Source of the DNA: Candidatus Thorarchaeota archaeon MP8T_1
GTDB lineage: Archaea > Asgardarchaeota > Thorarchaeia > Thorarchaeales > Thorarchaeaceae
NCBI GenBank assembly: GCA_002825465.1
Contig: PJER01000026.1
Location: 1-34,601 of the forward strand
Direction of reading: 5' to 3'
DNA: 34,601 bases
Under the pieces are notes generated by a model. That model did no database searches. It had not been told where the DNA came from and worked only from the letters and a program-made list of their open reading frames with translations. Both the position numbers and the translations under genes were made by a program. Positions 1-7,755 of this stretch are shown in pieces (positions within the stretch are counted from its first letter, which is position 1; every line of letters starts with the position of its first letter).

Positions 1-2
1 AT

Positions 3-593
3 AACAAGAGAAAATCAGAGATATTAGCTGCTGCTCGTGAGGTCTTCAGAAAATATGGCTATAGAAAAACATCAATGGTTGATATAGCAAAAGAAGTAGA
101 TCTCAATCAAGCTACCTTGTATCATTATTTTAAGAATAAGGAAGATATCTTTGTAGAGAAGATTTTGGCAGACCATGCTGAATTTCGAGAAAGAAGAGCA
201 AAACTGATTGCTGAGGAAGTGTCGACTCAGCGAAAAATAGCAGCTTTCTTTGCTCTAAAAATAGAGTTCTTCTTTGGCATCTCAGTTGATGAGCAAATTG
301 CAGAAGTTAATTATAGCAAAATTCCAGAGAATCACCGAAAGGAATTAGACAACCTAAGTAGACAGGAACGAACATACATCAAAAGCTTACTTGATAGTGC
401 AGTTCAAAGTGGTGAACTTTCCTCCAATATAGACACAACTCAACTGACTAAAATCATTTTTCGAATTTTCCAGGGTATCCGTTTTGAAATCAAGTTCAAT
501 CATTTCCTCTCAAAAAAGAAACTCCAGACAGAAGTTCTGATGAAAGAGATGGAACAATCAATACAATATCTATTTGATAACCAAAAAGAGTGA
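3..593 (+). CDS. TetR/AcrR family transcriptional regulator (5' end cut by window)
   Basis: DNA-binding repressor of the TetR family. The open frame runs back from the first ATG (position 75) to the window edge, and the residues before that ATG (KSEILAAAREVFRKYGYRKT) are the usual first helices of a TetR HTH. The real start therefore lies left of the window and ATG 75 is internal. The HTH continues through VDIAKEVDLNQATLYHYFKNK, the classic recognition-helix region. The C-terminal ligand-binding half is helical and unspecific, so the effector cannot be named. The stop overlaps a GTG of the next gene (GTGA, 590-593), suggesting co-transcription with the DJ-1/PfpI and MBL genes, which it may control. 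Family assignment is secure; target and ligand are unknown. Confidence 0.88.
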   Translation, partial: NKRKSEILAAAREVFRKYGYRKTSMVDIAKEVDLNQATLYHYFKNKEDIFVEKILADHAEFRERRAKLIAEEVSTQRKIAAFFALKIEFFFGISVDEQIAEVNYSKIPENHRKELDNLSRQERTYIKSLLDSAVQSGELSSNIDTTQLTKIIFRIFQGIRFEIKFNHFLSKKKLQTEVLMKEMEQSIQYLFDNQKE

Positions 594-1441
594 ACAAAAT
601 GAGTCCAAAAAGAAAGAAAATGGTGATAGCTGGTAGCGTCATACTAGTTATTGTTATATCAGTAATAGCAATGCTACCAATGATTTTGCAAGGAATGGGT
701 CTTCACCCACACTTTGAAGGCGAAGAGGATTTCGATCTTACAGGTAAGAAAGCCTTGATAATCACGACCAGTCATGATACATTAGACTTCTCTGGTGCAG
801 CTACTGGTGTGGCTTCGTCAGAGTTGACCATACCCTATTACGCCTTTCTCGAAGCGGGAATGACTGTCGACCTGGCGAGTATTCAAGGGGGAGAAATTCC
901 CATTGACCCAACGACCCTTGCTTGGCCAATCATAACACAATACGATCAACGTTTCTTACAAGATGAAGATGCGCAAGAGAAGGTAGAAAATTCACTATTG
1001 ATTGACGACCTCAATTTTACCGATTATGACATAGTATTCATGGCTGGAGGATGGGGAGCTGCCTATGATTTGGGTCAGTCTGAACTCCTAGGTCAGAAAA
1101 TCACTCAGGCGTATGCAAATGATGTCATTCTAGGTTCAGTATGTCATGGTGTACTAGGATTCCTACAAGCAAATGATACTGAAGGAAATCCTTTGGTTGA
1201 AAACCGAACCATGACTGGAGTGACTGACAAGCAACTTCAGGAACTTGGAATAACCGAGACACCCTTGCATCCAGAGAGAGAGTTGAGGAATGCAGGAGCA
1301 AACTTTGTCAGTGCAACCGCCTTTCGTGATTTCTTTGCAAACTATGTCGCTATTGATGGTAACATTGTGACAGGGCAGAATCAGAATTCGGGAGCCGAAA
1401 CAGCATACGAATTGATGAAGATACTGAACGATAGAGGTTGA
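590..1441 (+). CDS. Membrane-anchored DJ-1/PfpI (Hsp31-like) family protein
   Basis: Class I glutamine-amidotransferase-like fold of the DJ-1/PfpI superfamily, whose members act as glyoxalases/deglycases, chaperones or peptidases. One N-terminal membrane helix (about residues 12-33) precedes the domain, so the domain probably faces outside the cytoplasm. Visible features are Glu88 in YYAFLEAG, the MAGGWGAAYD loop (151-160), and the nucleophile elbow GSVCHG with Cys185-His186. The GGWG/AYD loop resembles the Hsp31/glyoxalase III branch. The start is either GTG 590, overlapping the TetR stop by 4 nt, or ATG 599; neither has a clear Shine-Dalgarno. A membrane-tethered DJ-1 is less common than the usual cytosolic form. 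A glyoxalase-type detoxification role is inference from the family. Confidence 0.85.
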   Translation: MNKMSPKRKKMVIAGSVILVIVISVIAMLPMILQGMGLHPHFEGEEDFDLTGKKALIITTSHDTLDFSGAATGVASSELTIPYYAFLEAGMTVDLASIQGGEIPIDPTTLAWPIITQYDQRFLQDEDAQEKVENSLLIDDLNFTDYDIVFMAGGWGAAYDLGQSELLGQKITQAYANDVILGSVCHGVLGFLQANDTEGNPLVENRTMTGVTDKQLQELGITETPLHPERELRNAGANFVSATAFRDFFANYVAIDGNIVTGQNQNSGAETAYELMKILNDRG

Positions 1442-1447
1442 GACTGA

Positions 1448-2839
1448 ATGCAAAGGGAACACAAAACAGCCTTAGTGATAAGCATGGCTGCTATTCTAAT
1501 AGTGTCAGTAAGCTTAGGTATTATGTACACCATAGAACCTGAATCGCTTGTAGCAGCTGCATTAGAAGCTAATCAAAATCAATTTCCTGAGATAGATGAT
1601 GGTCTTCATGCCCTTTTGTTAGGGACAGGATCTCCAATGCCCGATGAAAATCGGGCGGGTCCTTCGACCATGGTTATCGCAGGTTCCAAGCATTTTGTAG
1701 TGGACACAGGTATAGGTTCTTCCGAAAACATCCAGTTTTCGGGAATTTCTCCTGCAGTTGTTGATGCTGTGTTTCTAACCCATTTCCACTCAGATCATAT
1801 CGGTGATTTGGGTGAATTAATGTTGCAGCGATGGACTTTGGGAGGACACAATGAACCCTTACCAGTCTATGGTCCAGTAGGTGTAACTACAGTAGTTGAA
1901 GGTTTCAACCTTGCATATCAACTAGATGCTACTTATCGGACAGCGCATCATGGAGAAGAAAACATACCAATAAACGGAACGGGCGGAATAGCCCATGAAT
2001 TTGATATTGGTAACAGTACTATGGCAAGTCAGGTGATCTATGAGCAGTATGGTGTAAGAGTCACCATGTTCAATGTAAATCACACACCTGTTTATCCTGC
2101 TGTTGGTTACAAGTTTGAATACAAAGGACGAAGTCTGGTCATAAGTGGAGATACAGTTTATTCCGAGAATCTGGAATTACAATCAATGAACACAGATTTA
2201 CTGATTTGTGAAGCACTAAATCCTTACTTGGTAGGGTTAATGGAAGACTTAGCCGCTGAAGGAGAAATTGCAGGGAATACTACTGAGGTAATTCTACACG
2301 ATATTGTTGATTATCATATGACGCCAGAGGTTGCAGCCAGTTTAGCTGAAAATGCAAGTGTCAATTTTTTGGTCTATCAGCACATGATTCCTCCACTTCC
2401 TGATGGGGCAATTGCAGCAGGGATATTTTTGGGAGATGCACCTTTGATTTTCAGTGGTGTGATTGAAGTCGGAAAGGATGGCCTGTTCATCAGTATGCCA
2501 GGAGATTCTGAAGTAATATCTAGTTCAAACCTATTGCAGGAAACAGATCCGTTGCCTGCTTATTTTGTCATTCCAATAAATGTCTTAATTCTCATTCTCA
2601 TGTTTGGTGTAGGATGGATGATTACTAAGAATAGACAACTGAAAGCCCCAACACTCATAGCTGTTTTCGCAGTCATAATGGGATTGCTCTTTCTAACAAG
2701 AATTGCTGCTTTCATACAAACAGGATTTGTCATTCAAACGGTGGTTTTCGCTGCAATCGAAGCAACAATGCTAGTCTGGAGTATTATGTATTTGAAACAG
2801 GACAATAAGTTTCAGAGAACAGAAGAAGATGCTAACTAA
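1448..2839 (+). CDS. Membrane-tethered metallo-beta-lactamase-fold hydrolase
   Basis: MBL-fold hydrolase of the RNase Z/arylsulfatase-like group. The metal-binding motif THFHSDHIGD gives His112, His114, Asp116 and His117. Further ligands are probably His212 (NHTPVYP), Asp235 (SGDT) and His312 (VYQHMIPP). The YHMTPEVAASLAE stretch (from 289) matches the HTTPEE-type segment of RNase Z-like MBLs. Unusually, the domain sits between an N-terminal membrane helix (about 7-27) and three C-terminal helices (about 373-450), so it is a multipass membrane protein with the catalytic domain probably outside. It follows the DJ-1 gene by 6 nt and probably shares its transcript. All metal ligands appear present. 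Substrate is unknown; a tRNA-processing role is unlikely given the membrane anchoring. Confidence 0.87.
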   Translation: MQREHKTALVISMAAILIVSVSLGIMYTIEPESLVAAALEANQNQFPEIDDGLHALLLGTGSPMPDENRAGPSTMVIAGSKHFVVDTGIGSSENIQFSGISPAVVDAVFLTHFHSDHIGDLGELMLQRWTLGGHNEPLPVYGPVGVTTVVEGFNLAYQLDATYRTAHHGEENIPINGTGGIAHEFDIGNSTMASQVIYEQYGVRVTMFNVNHTPVYPAVGYKFEYKGRSLVISGDTVYSENLELQSMNTDLLICEALNPYLVGLMEDLAAEGEIAGNTTEVILHDIVDYHMTPEVAASLAENASVNFLVYQHMIPPLPDGAIAAGIFLGDAPLIFSGVIEVGKDGLFISMPGDSEVISSSNLLQETDPLPAYFVIPINVLILILMFGVGWMITKNRQLKAPTLIAVFAVIMGLLFLTRIAAFIQTGFVIQTVVFAAIEATMLVWSIMYLKQDNKFQRTEEDAN

Positions 2840-2885
2840 AGGGGCTGTGTTGGGTGGAAAAAACGAAGCAGAAAGGAGATACAAG

Positions 2886-2915
2886 ATGAGCTCAGACTGG
2901 CAATCTCTTACTTAG
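2886..2915 (+). other. Possible 9-codon ORF with a strong ribosome binding site
   Basis: In the gap between the MBL and dehalogenase genes, an AAAGGAGAT site (2872-2880) sits 5 nt before an ATG that opens a nine-codon frame (MSSDWQSLT, then TAG). The Shine-Dalgarno is better than that of the flanking genes. It could be a leader peptide, a translational relay between widely spaced cistrons, or the remnant of a degraded gene. Chance is not excluded. Confidence 0.25.
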
Positions 2916-2948
2916 TAAATGGAATGAAATGAAAAGAGTGAAACTATA

Positions 2949-4121
2949 ATGAGAATAGATCAGTTATTAATACGAGGAAAAGGTGATTCCCCTCCACGAA
3001 TACCCAATTGGAGGTTGATTGATTCCCCAGAGAATATTGAATTATATCCTGAAGACAAGAGCATAGAGGTCTTTGAAACCGAAGGACGTATTAAATACGT
3101 AAGAACCCCTGAGGATCGGTTTGAGAACCTTCCAGACTTCTCCTATGAACCCAACTACTCAGAAATCGATGGTCTACGGATGCATTATGTTGATGAAGGA
3201 CCACAGGATGCCGAAGTCGTGTTGATGTTGCATGGTCAACCATCCTGGGCATACCTCTACAGAAAAATGATTCCCATCATTGTAGGAGGTGGATTCAGAG
3301 CAATTGCAGCTGACCACATTGGAATGGGTCGATCAGATAAACCAATCGACATTGGAATACACACCTTTGAGCAACAGGTGGAGTGGCAAAAGAAGTTCAT
3401 CTCATCATTGGGATTGAAGGACATCAGTCTGTTCTGTCAGGATTGGGGTGGTTTGATTGGACTTCGAGTCGCTGGAGACCTTCCTGAATTGTTTGCAAGA
3501 ATTATTGTTGCGAATGGAACGATTCCTGTACTGAAGAAAGGGAGTAATCCATTCAGGGTGCCCAACCCAGTTGTAATTGACCAAGGCCTGGGTGACTTCA
3601 GTTCCATCATGCCTAAGGCTCGACACAGGTTGCCAAAAAGAATAGTAAGGCGACTAACACCACTCCTATGGGCTAGGTTCTTCCAAAAGTGGATTCGATA
3701 TGCGCTGACGGCACCGAACTTCACCCCGAGCCAAGTTGTCCAAGCTGTTTCATACCTCGAACTTTCGGAATCTGAATTGGCAGCCTACGATGCGCCATAT
3801 CCCAGTTTCATCTACAAAGCCGCAGTGAGAACATTTCCATCCATGGTTGCTGCAATTGAAGAGAACAATACCCAAGCATGGGAGAACTTGGGAAGGTTTG
3901 ACAGACCATTCCTCTTCCTTGGTGGAGAACAAGACATTAACATGGGTCGAATGGAGAACCAGCTAAGGTTGACGCAACACATCCCTGGTGCAAATGGACA
4001 GGAACATGAGAGATATCCAAATGCTGCTCACTTCATTCAGGAGGACGAAGGAGTTGCACTAGGACACAAAGTTGTGGAGTTCATGAAGAAGAATCCTGCG
4101 AAACCTAGACCTACTAAATGA
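2949..4121 (+). CDS. Haloalkane dehalogenase-like alpha/beta hydrolase
   Basis: Alpha/beta hydrolase close in pattern to HLD-I haloalkane dehalogenases (DhlA/DhmA-like), which hydrolyse carbon-halogen bonds to an alcohol plus halide. The N-terminal RTPEDRFENLPDFSYEPNY (52-70) is a hallmark of that subfamily. HGQPSWAYLYRKM (95-107) carries the oxyanion-hole region. The nucleophile elbow CQDWGG gives Asp165, followed by Trp166, which in the family stabilises halide. His361 (NAAHFIQEDEG) completes the triad, with Asp329 (GGEQD) a plausible acid. The cap domain (about 195-300) is present. Length (390 aa) exceeds the usual 300-310 because of an N-terminal extension. There is no signal peptide, so it is cytosolic. 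A second Asp-nucleophile hydrolase follows after 34 nt. Actual dehalogenase activity is not proven by motifs, since epoxide hydrolases are related. Confidence 0.85.
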   Translation: MRIDQLLIRGKGDSPPRIPNWRLIDSPENIELYPEDKSIEVFETEGRIKYVRTPEDRFENLPDFSYEPNYSEIDGLRMHYVDEGPQDAEVVLMLHGQPSWAYLYRKMIPIIVGGGFRAIAADHIGMGRSDKPIDIGIHTFEQQVEWQKKFISSLGLKDISLFCQDWGGLIGLRVAGDLPELFARIIVANGTIPVLKKGSNPFRVPNPVVIDQGLGDFSSIMPKARHRLPKRIVRRLTPLLWARFFQKWIRYALTAPNFTPSQVVQAVSYLELSESELAAYDAPYPSFIYKAAVRTFPSMVAAIEENNTQAWENLGRFDRPFLFLGGEQDINMGRMENQLRLTQHIPGANGQEHERYPNAAHFIQEDEGVALGHKVVEFMKKNPAKPRPTK

Positions 4122-4155
4122 AGCAAAGAGATGTTAACAGAACGAGGAATAAAAC

Positions 4156-5250
4156 ATGACAAATAAATACAGACAATTTGCAGTTAGGCACAAGTGGAAA
4201 ATCGCTTCAATCCCCGTCCTACTTCTACTTGTCTTTGGTATTATCTTGCCAATTGCGACAGCACCACGAACTGAACTTTCTGTCTTAGCTCAGGAATGGC
4301 AAGATGCTGGTGAATACATCCAATGGAGTTCTACTATCGAAGAGAATACTGGATTTGATGAATTAAACATATTTACTATTCAAGAGGGTGATCCCGCTAA
4401 TCCTGCAATCCTAATGATTCATGGGTATCCCACTAGTAGTTTCGATTTTGTGGATCTATTCGACTTATTGAGTTCAGATTACTATGTGTGCGCAATCGAT
4501 ACTCCTGGGTATGGGCTTTCTGACAAACCAAGAAATGGATACAAATATTCTATTGAGGATGATGCAAAACTGATCGACTACTATATTCGAGATGTTCTAA
4601 ACTTGACATCGCTGTCATTGTTGACTCATGACAAGGGGTCCAGTGTTGGTTTTGCCTTACTCAGCTTATACCAGAATCAAACAGATTATACGATTACTCA
4701 TCACTTCATAACCAATGGGAATGTATACCTTCCATTAGCTCAGTTGACTACATCTCAGAGGATACTACTAAATCCAATTCTTGGGCCATTCGTGACGAGA
4801 TATGTCAACGGAGACATGGTCGCTAATATGCTGAATCAAGATTTTCACACTTTCCCAGAAAGCACAGCCAAGGTCGATGCTGTTGCCTCAATATTGGATT
4901 ATCAAGATGGTGGTGAGGTGCAACATGAGCTGATTAAGTATCTAAATGAGAGACAAGAGAATGAAGATATTTGGTTGGACTATCTCAAGAATAGTAGTAT
5001 TCCCACAACTTTGATCTGGGGTGTCAATGATACGGTGGCTCCTACCGCTGTCGCGGATTATGTTTGGAACTATTCACTCAGAAACAGAGTAGTTGAATCG
5101 TTTTACTGGCAATTACCAAACGCAAATCACTATTTACAGAATGATCAACCCGATGTGATTAGTAGACTAATAAGACAAGCATTAGGTGAGTCTGTTGATT
5201 TCGGTGATATACCTGAGGAAAATCGCCCTATTCAAGTTGAGTGGGTCTGA
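4156..5250 (+). CDS. Membrane-anchored alpha/beta hydrolase (epoxide hydrolase/dehalogenase-like)
   Basis: Alpha/beta hydrolase with one N-terminal membrane helix (about residues 15-34), so the catalytic domain is probably extracytoplasmic. The oxyanion-loop motif HGYPTSSFD (89-97) is clear. The nucleophile elbow reads HDKGSS with Asp159, where epoxide hydrolases and MEST-like proteins have HDYG or HDWG. The acid is probably Asp293 (WGVNDTVAP) and the base His326 (LPNANHYLQND). The Asp nucleophile argues against an esterase or lipase. Lys160 replaces the aromatic residue that follows the nucleophile in haloalkane dehalogenases, so halide chemistry is less likely here than in the preceding gene. 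A GAGGAA ribosome binding site precedes ATG 4156. It is probably the last gene of the run that starts with TetR. Confidence 0.82.
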   Translation: MTNKYRQFAVRHKWKIASIPVLLLLVFGIILPIATAPRTELSVLAQEWQDAGEYIQWSSTIEENTGFDELNIFTIQEGDPANPAILMIHGYPTSSFDFVDLFDLLSSDYYVCAIDTPGYGLSDKPRNGYKYSIEDDAKLIDYYIRDVLNLTSLSLLTHDKGSSVGFALLSLYQNQTDYTITHHFITNGNVYLPLAQLTTSQRILLNPILGPFVTRYVNGDMVANMLNQDFHTFPESTAKVDAVASILDYQDGGEVQHELIKYLNERQENEDIWLDYLKNSSIPTTLIWGVNDTVAPTAVADYVWNYSLRNRVVESFYWQLPNANHYLQNDQPDVISRLIRQALGESVDFGDIPEENRPIQVEWV

Positions 5251-5353
5251 TTGCGGAATTGTTAATTTACTGAATCATTGCTGTCACAATATCTCTCGTG
5301 ATTCTCTTCTGGCGTCCAATATATCGCACAAGGAATTTAGTTTGATAGACAAA

Positions 5354-5361
5354 TTTATATA
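5354..5361 (+). promoter_or_regulatory. Archaeal TATA box
   Basis: TTTATATA, a textbook archaeal TATA box. With the usual 22-27 nt spacing, transcription would start around 5384, about 45 nt before the ATG of the winged-helix gene at 5431. The predicted start falls inside the first palindromic site. Confidence 0.6.
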
Positions 5362-5375
5362 GAAATATTTTACGA

Positions 5376-5416
5376 TTCAGTTTGTACTAAATCGTACCGT
5401 TCAGTTAAAACTAAAT
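5376..5416 (+). promoter_or_regulatory. Two palindromic operator-like sites
   Basis: A 17-nt unit appears twice, at 5376-5392 and 5400-5416, starting 24 nt apart and differing only in the three central bases. Each contains an imperfect palindrome TTCAGT-N4-ACTAAA. The pair lies between the TATA box and the start codon of a winged-helix regulator. That is where an autoregulatory repressor would block the start site. Binding by the 5431 product is inference. Confidence 0.5.
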
Positions 5417-5430
5417 GGTGAAGATGATAC

Positions 5431-6156
5431 ATGACGTCTGAAAAACTAACAATGGATGAAGTCAGGAAAACGCTTTACACATACTGGCATGAGCTAGATT
5501 TCTTTAGTAAAAAGGCGTCAGAATATATCGGACATGTACGTCAGTCTGAAATAAAGTGGTTTATCATCAAATTCATTCGTGACGGAATTGAGGACGAATT
5601 TGGCAAGGAAAACAATCTCTCTCGCAGACATGCATTTTCAGCTAAAGAATTACACGACTCTTATATCAAATCTACAGGCGATGAGTGTTCTCTTTCCAAC
5701 TTCCATTTTCATATAAAAGATCTAGTGGAACATGGATTACTTCGGGAGGTCGCTACAATATTAGAAGGTCGACATAAAGTAACATATTTCGGACGAACTT
5801 CAATTGCATTTATTGATCAGTATGATTCCCCTCTTCAATCAAAAATCGGACAAGATTTCTTTGATCCCTTGAAGAGAGTAATACAAGACATGAATCCAGA
5901 CTTAGAGGTCGAGTACATCAATCAACTTGTGGATGATAATCTAGCATCATTAGTTGATTTCTATAGCAGATTCATTTCATGGATTGAGGTAAAATACTCC
6001 CATCTATACAAATCGAAGATTGATCTGGATATGTTCATGAATATTGTTGGGCACTATTCTTTCTTCCACAAAGACCTCAAAAAAGGTTCGAAGGAAATTG
6101 CTTCTCTACTTGATCTTGATAAGATAATGAAGTATGAACGATACGAATTAGGTTAG
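5431..6156 (+). CDS. Winged-helix transcriptional regulator
   Basis: Probable DNA-binding regulator. Residues about 40-128 look like a winged helix-turn-helix: helix IKWFIIKFIRDGI, then FSAKELHDSYI, the recognition segment SLSNFHFHIKDLVEHGLL, and a wing strand pair ATILEGRHKVTYFG. The pattern is ArsR/PadR-like. The remaining C-terminal half (130-241) is helical and acidic with no recognised domain. It may be a ligand-binding or dimerisation part. Two palindromic sites between its TATA box and start codon suggest autoregulation. It ends 13 nt before an MDR oxidoreductase with a strong ribosome binding site, so it probably also controls that gene and the C_GCAxxG protein after it. Effector unknown. 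Confidence 0.72.
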   Translation: MTSEKLTMDEVRKTLYTYWHELDFFSKKASEYIGHVRQSEIKWFIIKFIRDGIEDEFGKENNLSRRHAFSAKELHDSYIKSTGDECSLSNFHFHIKDLVEHGLLREVATILEGRHKVTYFGRTSIAFIDQYDSPLQSKIGQDFFDPLKRVIQDMNPDLEVEYINQLVDDNLASLVDFYSRFISWIEVKYSHLYKSKIDLDMFMNIVGHYSFFHKDLKKGSKEIASLLDLDKIMKYERYELG

Positions 6157-6169
6157 GAGGAATTGAAGG

Positions 6170-7144
6170 TTGAAAGCAGCAATTATCAGAAAATTCGGAC
6201 CACCAGATGTTTTGGTCTTAGAAGAGATAGAGAAACCAAGTATTCAGGACAATCAAGTGTTGGTAAAAGTGCACGCAACATCTGTTAACGCAATGGATTA
6301 TAGAACGAGGAGCGCGAATGTACCACTTTGGCCCTTTGGAAGATTAATGGTAGGTCTAAGACCCTCAGAAGAAGAAATCTTGGGTAATGAAGTAGCAGGA
6401 GAAATCGTTGAGATTGGCAGTAATGTCACCAAGTTCAAGAAAGGAGACAAGGTATTTGGATGCGTCAATAGATCATATGCAGAATATGTTGCCTGTACAG
6501 AAAATGCAACGCTAACAACAATGCCACCAGGAATGAGTTATGAAGAAGGTGCGTCCATTGGATTTGGAGGAATAACATCACTTGACTTCCTCAAAACACG
6601 AGCTAACATTCAGAAGGGGCAACGGGTACTCATCAATGGTGCATCCGGAGGAGTTGGTGTATTTGCTGTACAACTTGCGAAGTATTTTGGTACTCACGTT
6701 ACAGGAGTCTGCAGCACAAAGAACATTGAATTGGTTAAATCATTGGGGGCAGATAGAGTAATTGATTATACTACGACTGATTTTACAAAAGAAGAAGAAA
6801 CATACGATGTAATACTTGATGCAGTAGGTAAGAGCTCTTTCTCAAAATGTAAGAAACTTCTTCGAGATGATGGGATTTATCTATCAACTGTACCCTCATA
6901 TCGACTCCTAATGCAAATGCTGTGGACATCAAAGATTGGAAAAAAGAAGGCGGTGTTTGGAATAGCAAGTGGTCCAGAGAATTTGCATACTCTCAAAGAG
7001 CTTATAGAGTCAAATGAATTACGAATAATTATTGATAGGACCTATCCCTTTGAACAGATTGCAGAAGCTCATGCCTATGCGGATCAAGGACACAAAGTGG
7101 GTAGTGTCGCGATTTCAGTTTACCCAGAGGAAGTGATTCAATGA
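6170..7144 (+). CDS. Zinc-free MDR NAD(P)-dependent alcohol dehydrogenase / quinone oxidoreductase
   Basis: Medium-chain dehydrogenase/reductase. The GroES-like N-terminal domain spans about 1-120 and the Rossmann domain carries GASGGVG (157-163), typical of NADPH-dependent quinone and enone reductases. Zinc-ligand cysteines of the alcohol dehydrogenase branch are absent. The N-terminal pattern MKAAIIRKFGPPDVLVLEE and HATSVNAMDYRTR is standard for the NAD(P)H:quinone oxidoreductase/enoyl reductase group. The start is TTG 6170, supported by GGAGG at 6156-6160 with 9 nt spacing; no in-frame ATG lies nearby. It follows the winged-helix regulator and overlaps the next gene by ATGA (7141-7144), so translation is coupled. 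Likely role: reduction of reactive carbonyls or quinones. The substrate cannot be read from sequence. Confidence 0.88.
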   Translation: MKAAIIRKFGPPDVLVLEEIEKPSIQDNQVLVKVHATSVNAMDYRTRSANVPLWPFGRLMVGLRPSEEEILGNEVAGEIVEIGSNVTKFKKGDKVFGCVNRSYAEYVACTENATLTTMPPGMSYEEGASIGFGGITSLDFLKTRANIQKGQRVLINGASGGVGVFAVQLAKYFGTHVTGVCSTKNIELVKSLGADRVIDYTTTDFTKEEETYDVILDAVGKSSFSKCKKLLRDDGIYLSTVPSYRLLMQMLWTSKIGKKKAVFGIASGPENLHTLKELIESNELRIIIDRTYPFEQIAEAHAYADQGHKVGSVAISVYPEEVIQ

Positions 7145-7590
7145 GTGATTCATCTAAGAATACCTGCGCTGCAAAAGAGCTAATGAATGGCATGAAGGCA
7201 AGTTGTTCGCAAGCAATCTTCGCTACGTTTGGTCCCTATATGGGAGAAAAAGGAGTTGACATTGAAACTTGTATGAAGATCGCATCTGCCTTTAGCGGTG
7301 GAATAAATCTCACCGGTAATGTCTGTGGGGCTTTAACAGGTGCTCTAATGGCAATTGGCTTAGAATTTAGCGATGGAAACCCAATGAACCCAAAGGTTGC
7401 AGAAGTCTCTACTCGATTACTTGAAGAATTCAAGGCAATCAATGGATCAATTCTATGTCGAGACCTGATTCAATATGATGGGGGCACAGATGCTGTGGAT
7501 ATGATGAAAGCATTCCAGAGCGGGGCATTCGATAAGTGTTTGAAATATGTTGAAGACACATCGAGGTTGCTAGTATCCTATATTGAATAA
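7141..7590 (+). CDS. C_GCAxxG_C_C family redox-type protein
   Basis: Small protein of the C_GCAxxG_C_C family, widespread in anaerobes and probably a metal- or cluster-binding redox protein. Cysteines are at 9, 22 (CSQAI), 44, 62 (NVCGALTGAL, the signature), 106 (ILCRDLI) and 133 (KCLKYV). The conserved FSGGINLTGNVCGALTGA core is present. Its ATG overlaps the stop of the oxidoreductase by 4 nt, implying stoichiometric synthesis and perhaps a functional partnership, such as electron transfer to the MDR enzyme; that partnership is inference. No signal peptide. Family function is not experimentally defined, to my knowledge. Confidence 0.83.
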   Translation: MSDSSKNTCAAKELMNGMKASCSQAIFATFGPYMGEKGVDIETCMKIASAFSGGINLTGNVCGALTGALMAIGLEFSDGNPMNPKVAEVSTRLLEEFKAINGSILCRDLIQYDGGTDAVDMMKAFQSGAFDKCLKYVEDTSRLLVSYIE

Positions 7591-7613
7591 TTTCCTGCAA
7601 TAATAAAAGCAAC

Positions 7614-7663
7614 GGGCGAGACCTCGAACATTTGCTTTAGAGGTTGCCCTTCGCTTCTTTCCT
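7614..7663 (+). terminator. Hairpin with pyrimidine-rich tail
   Basis: An imperfect stem pairs GGGC..ACCTC (7614-7625) with GAGGTTGCCC (7640-7649), followed by a T/C-rich tract to 7663. It lies 24 nt after the C_GCAxxG gene stop, so it probably ends that transcript. The stem has a bulge. Confidence 0.4.
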
Positions 7664-7755
7664 TAACACGCCCTTGTAGAGTATTGGAGTTGCCAAGTGT
7701 GTCAGAAGAGATTTATGATGACTATCTGTAGGAACTCTATGCATATTTTGCAGAT

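Noticed and set aside
75..77. ATG 75 as the start of the TetR gene
   Set aside because: The frame stays open to the window edge and encodes the first HTH helices, so the start is outside.
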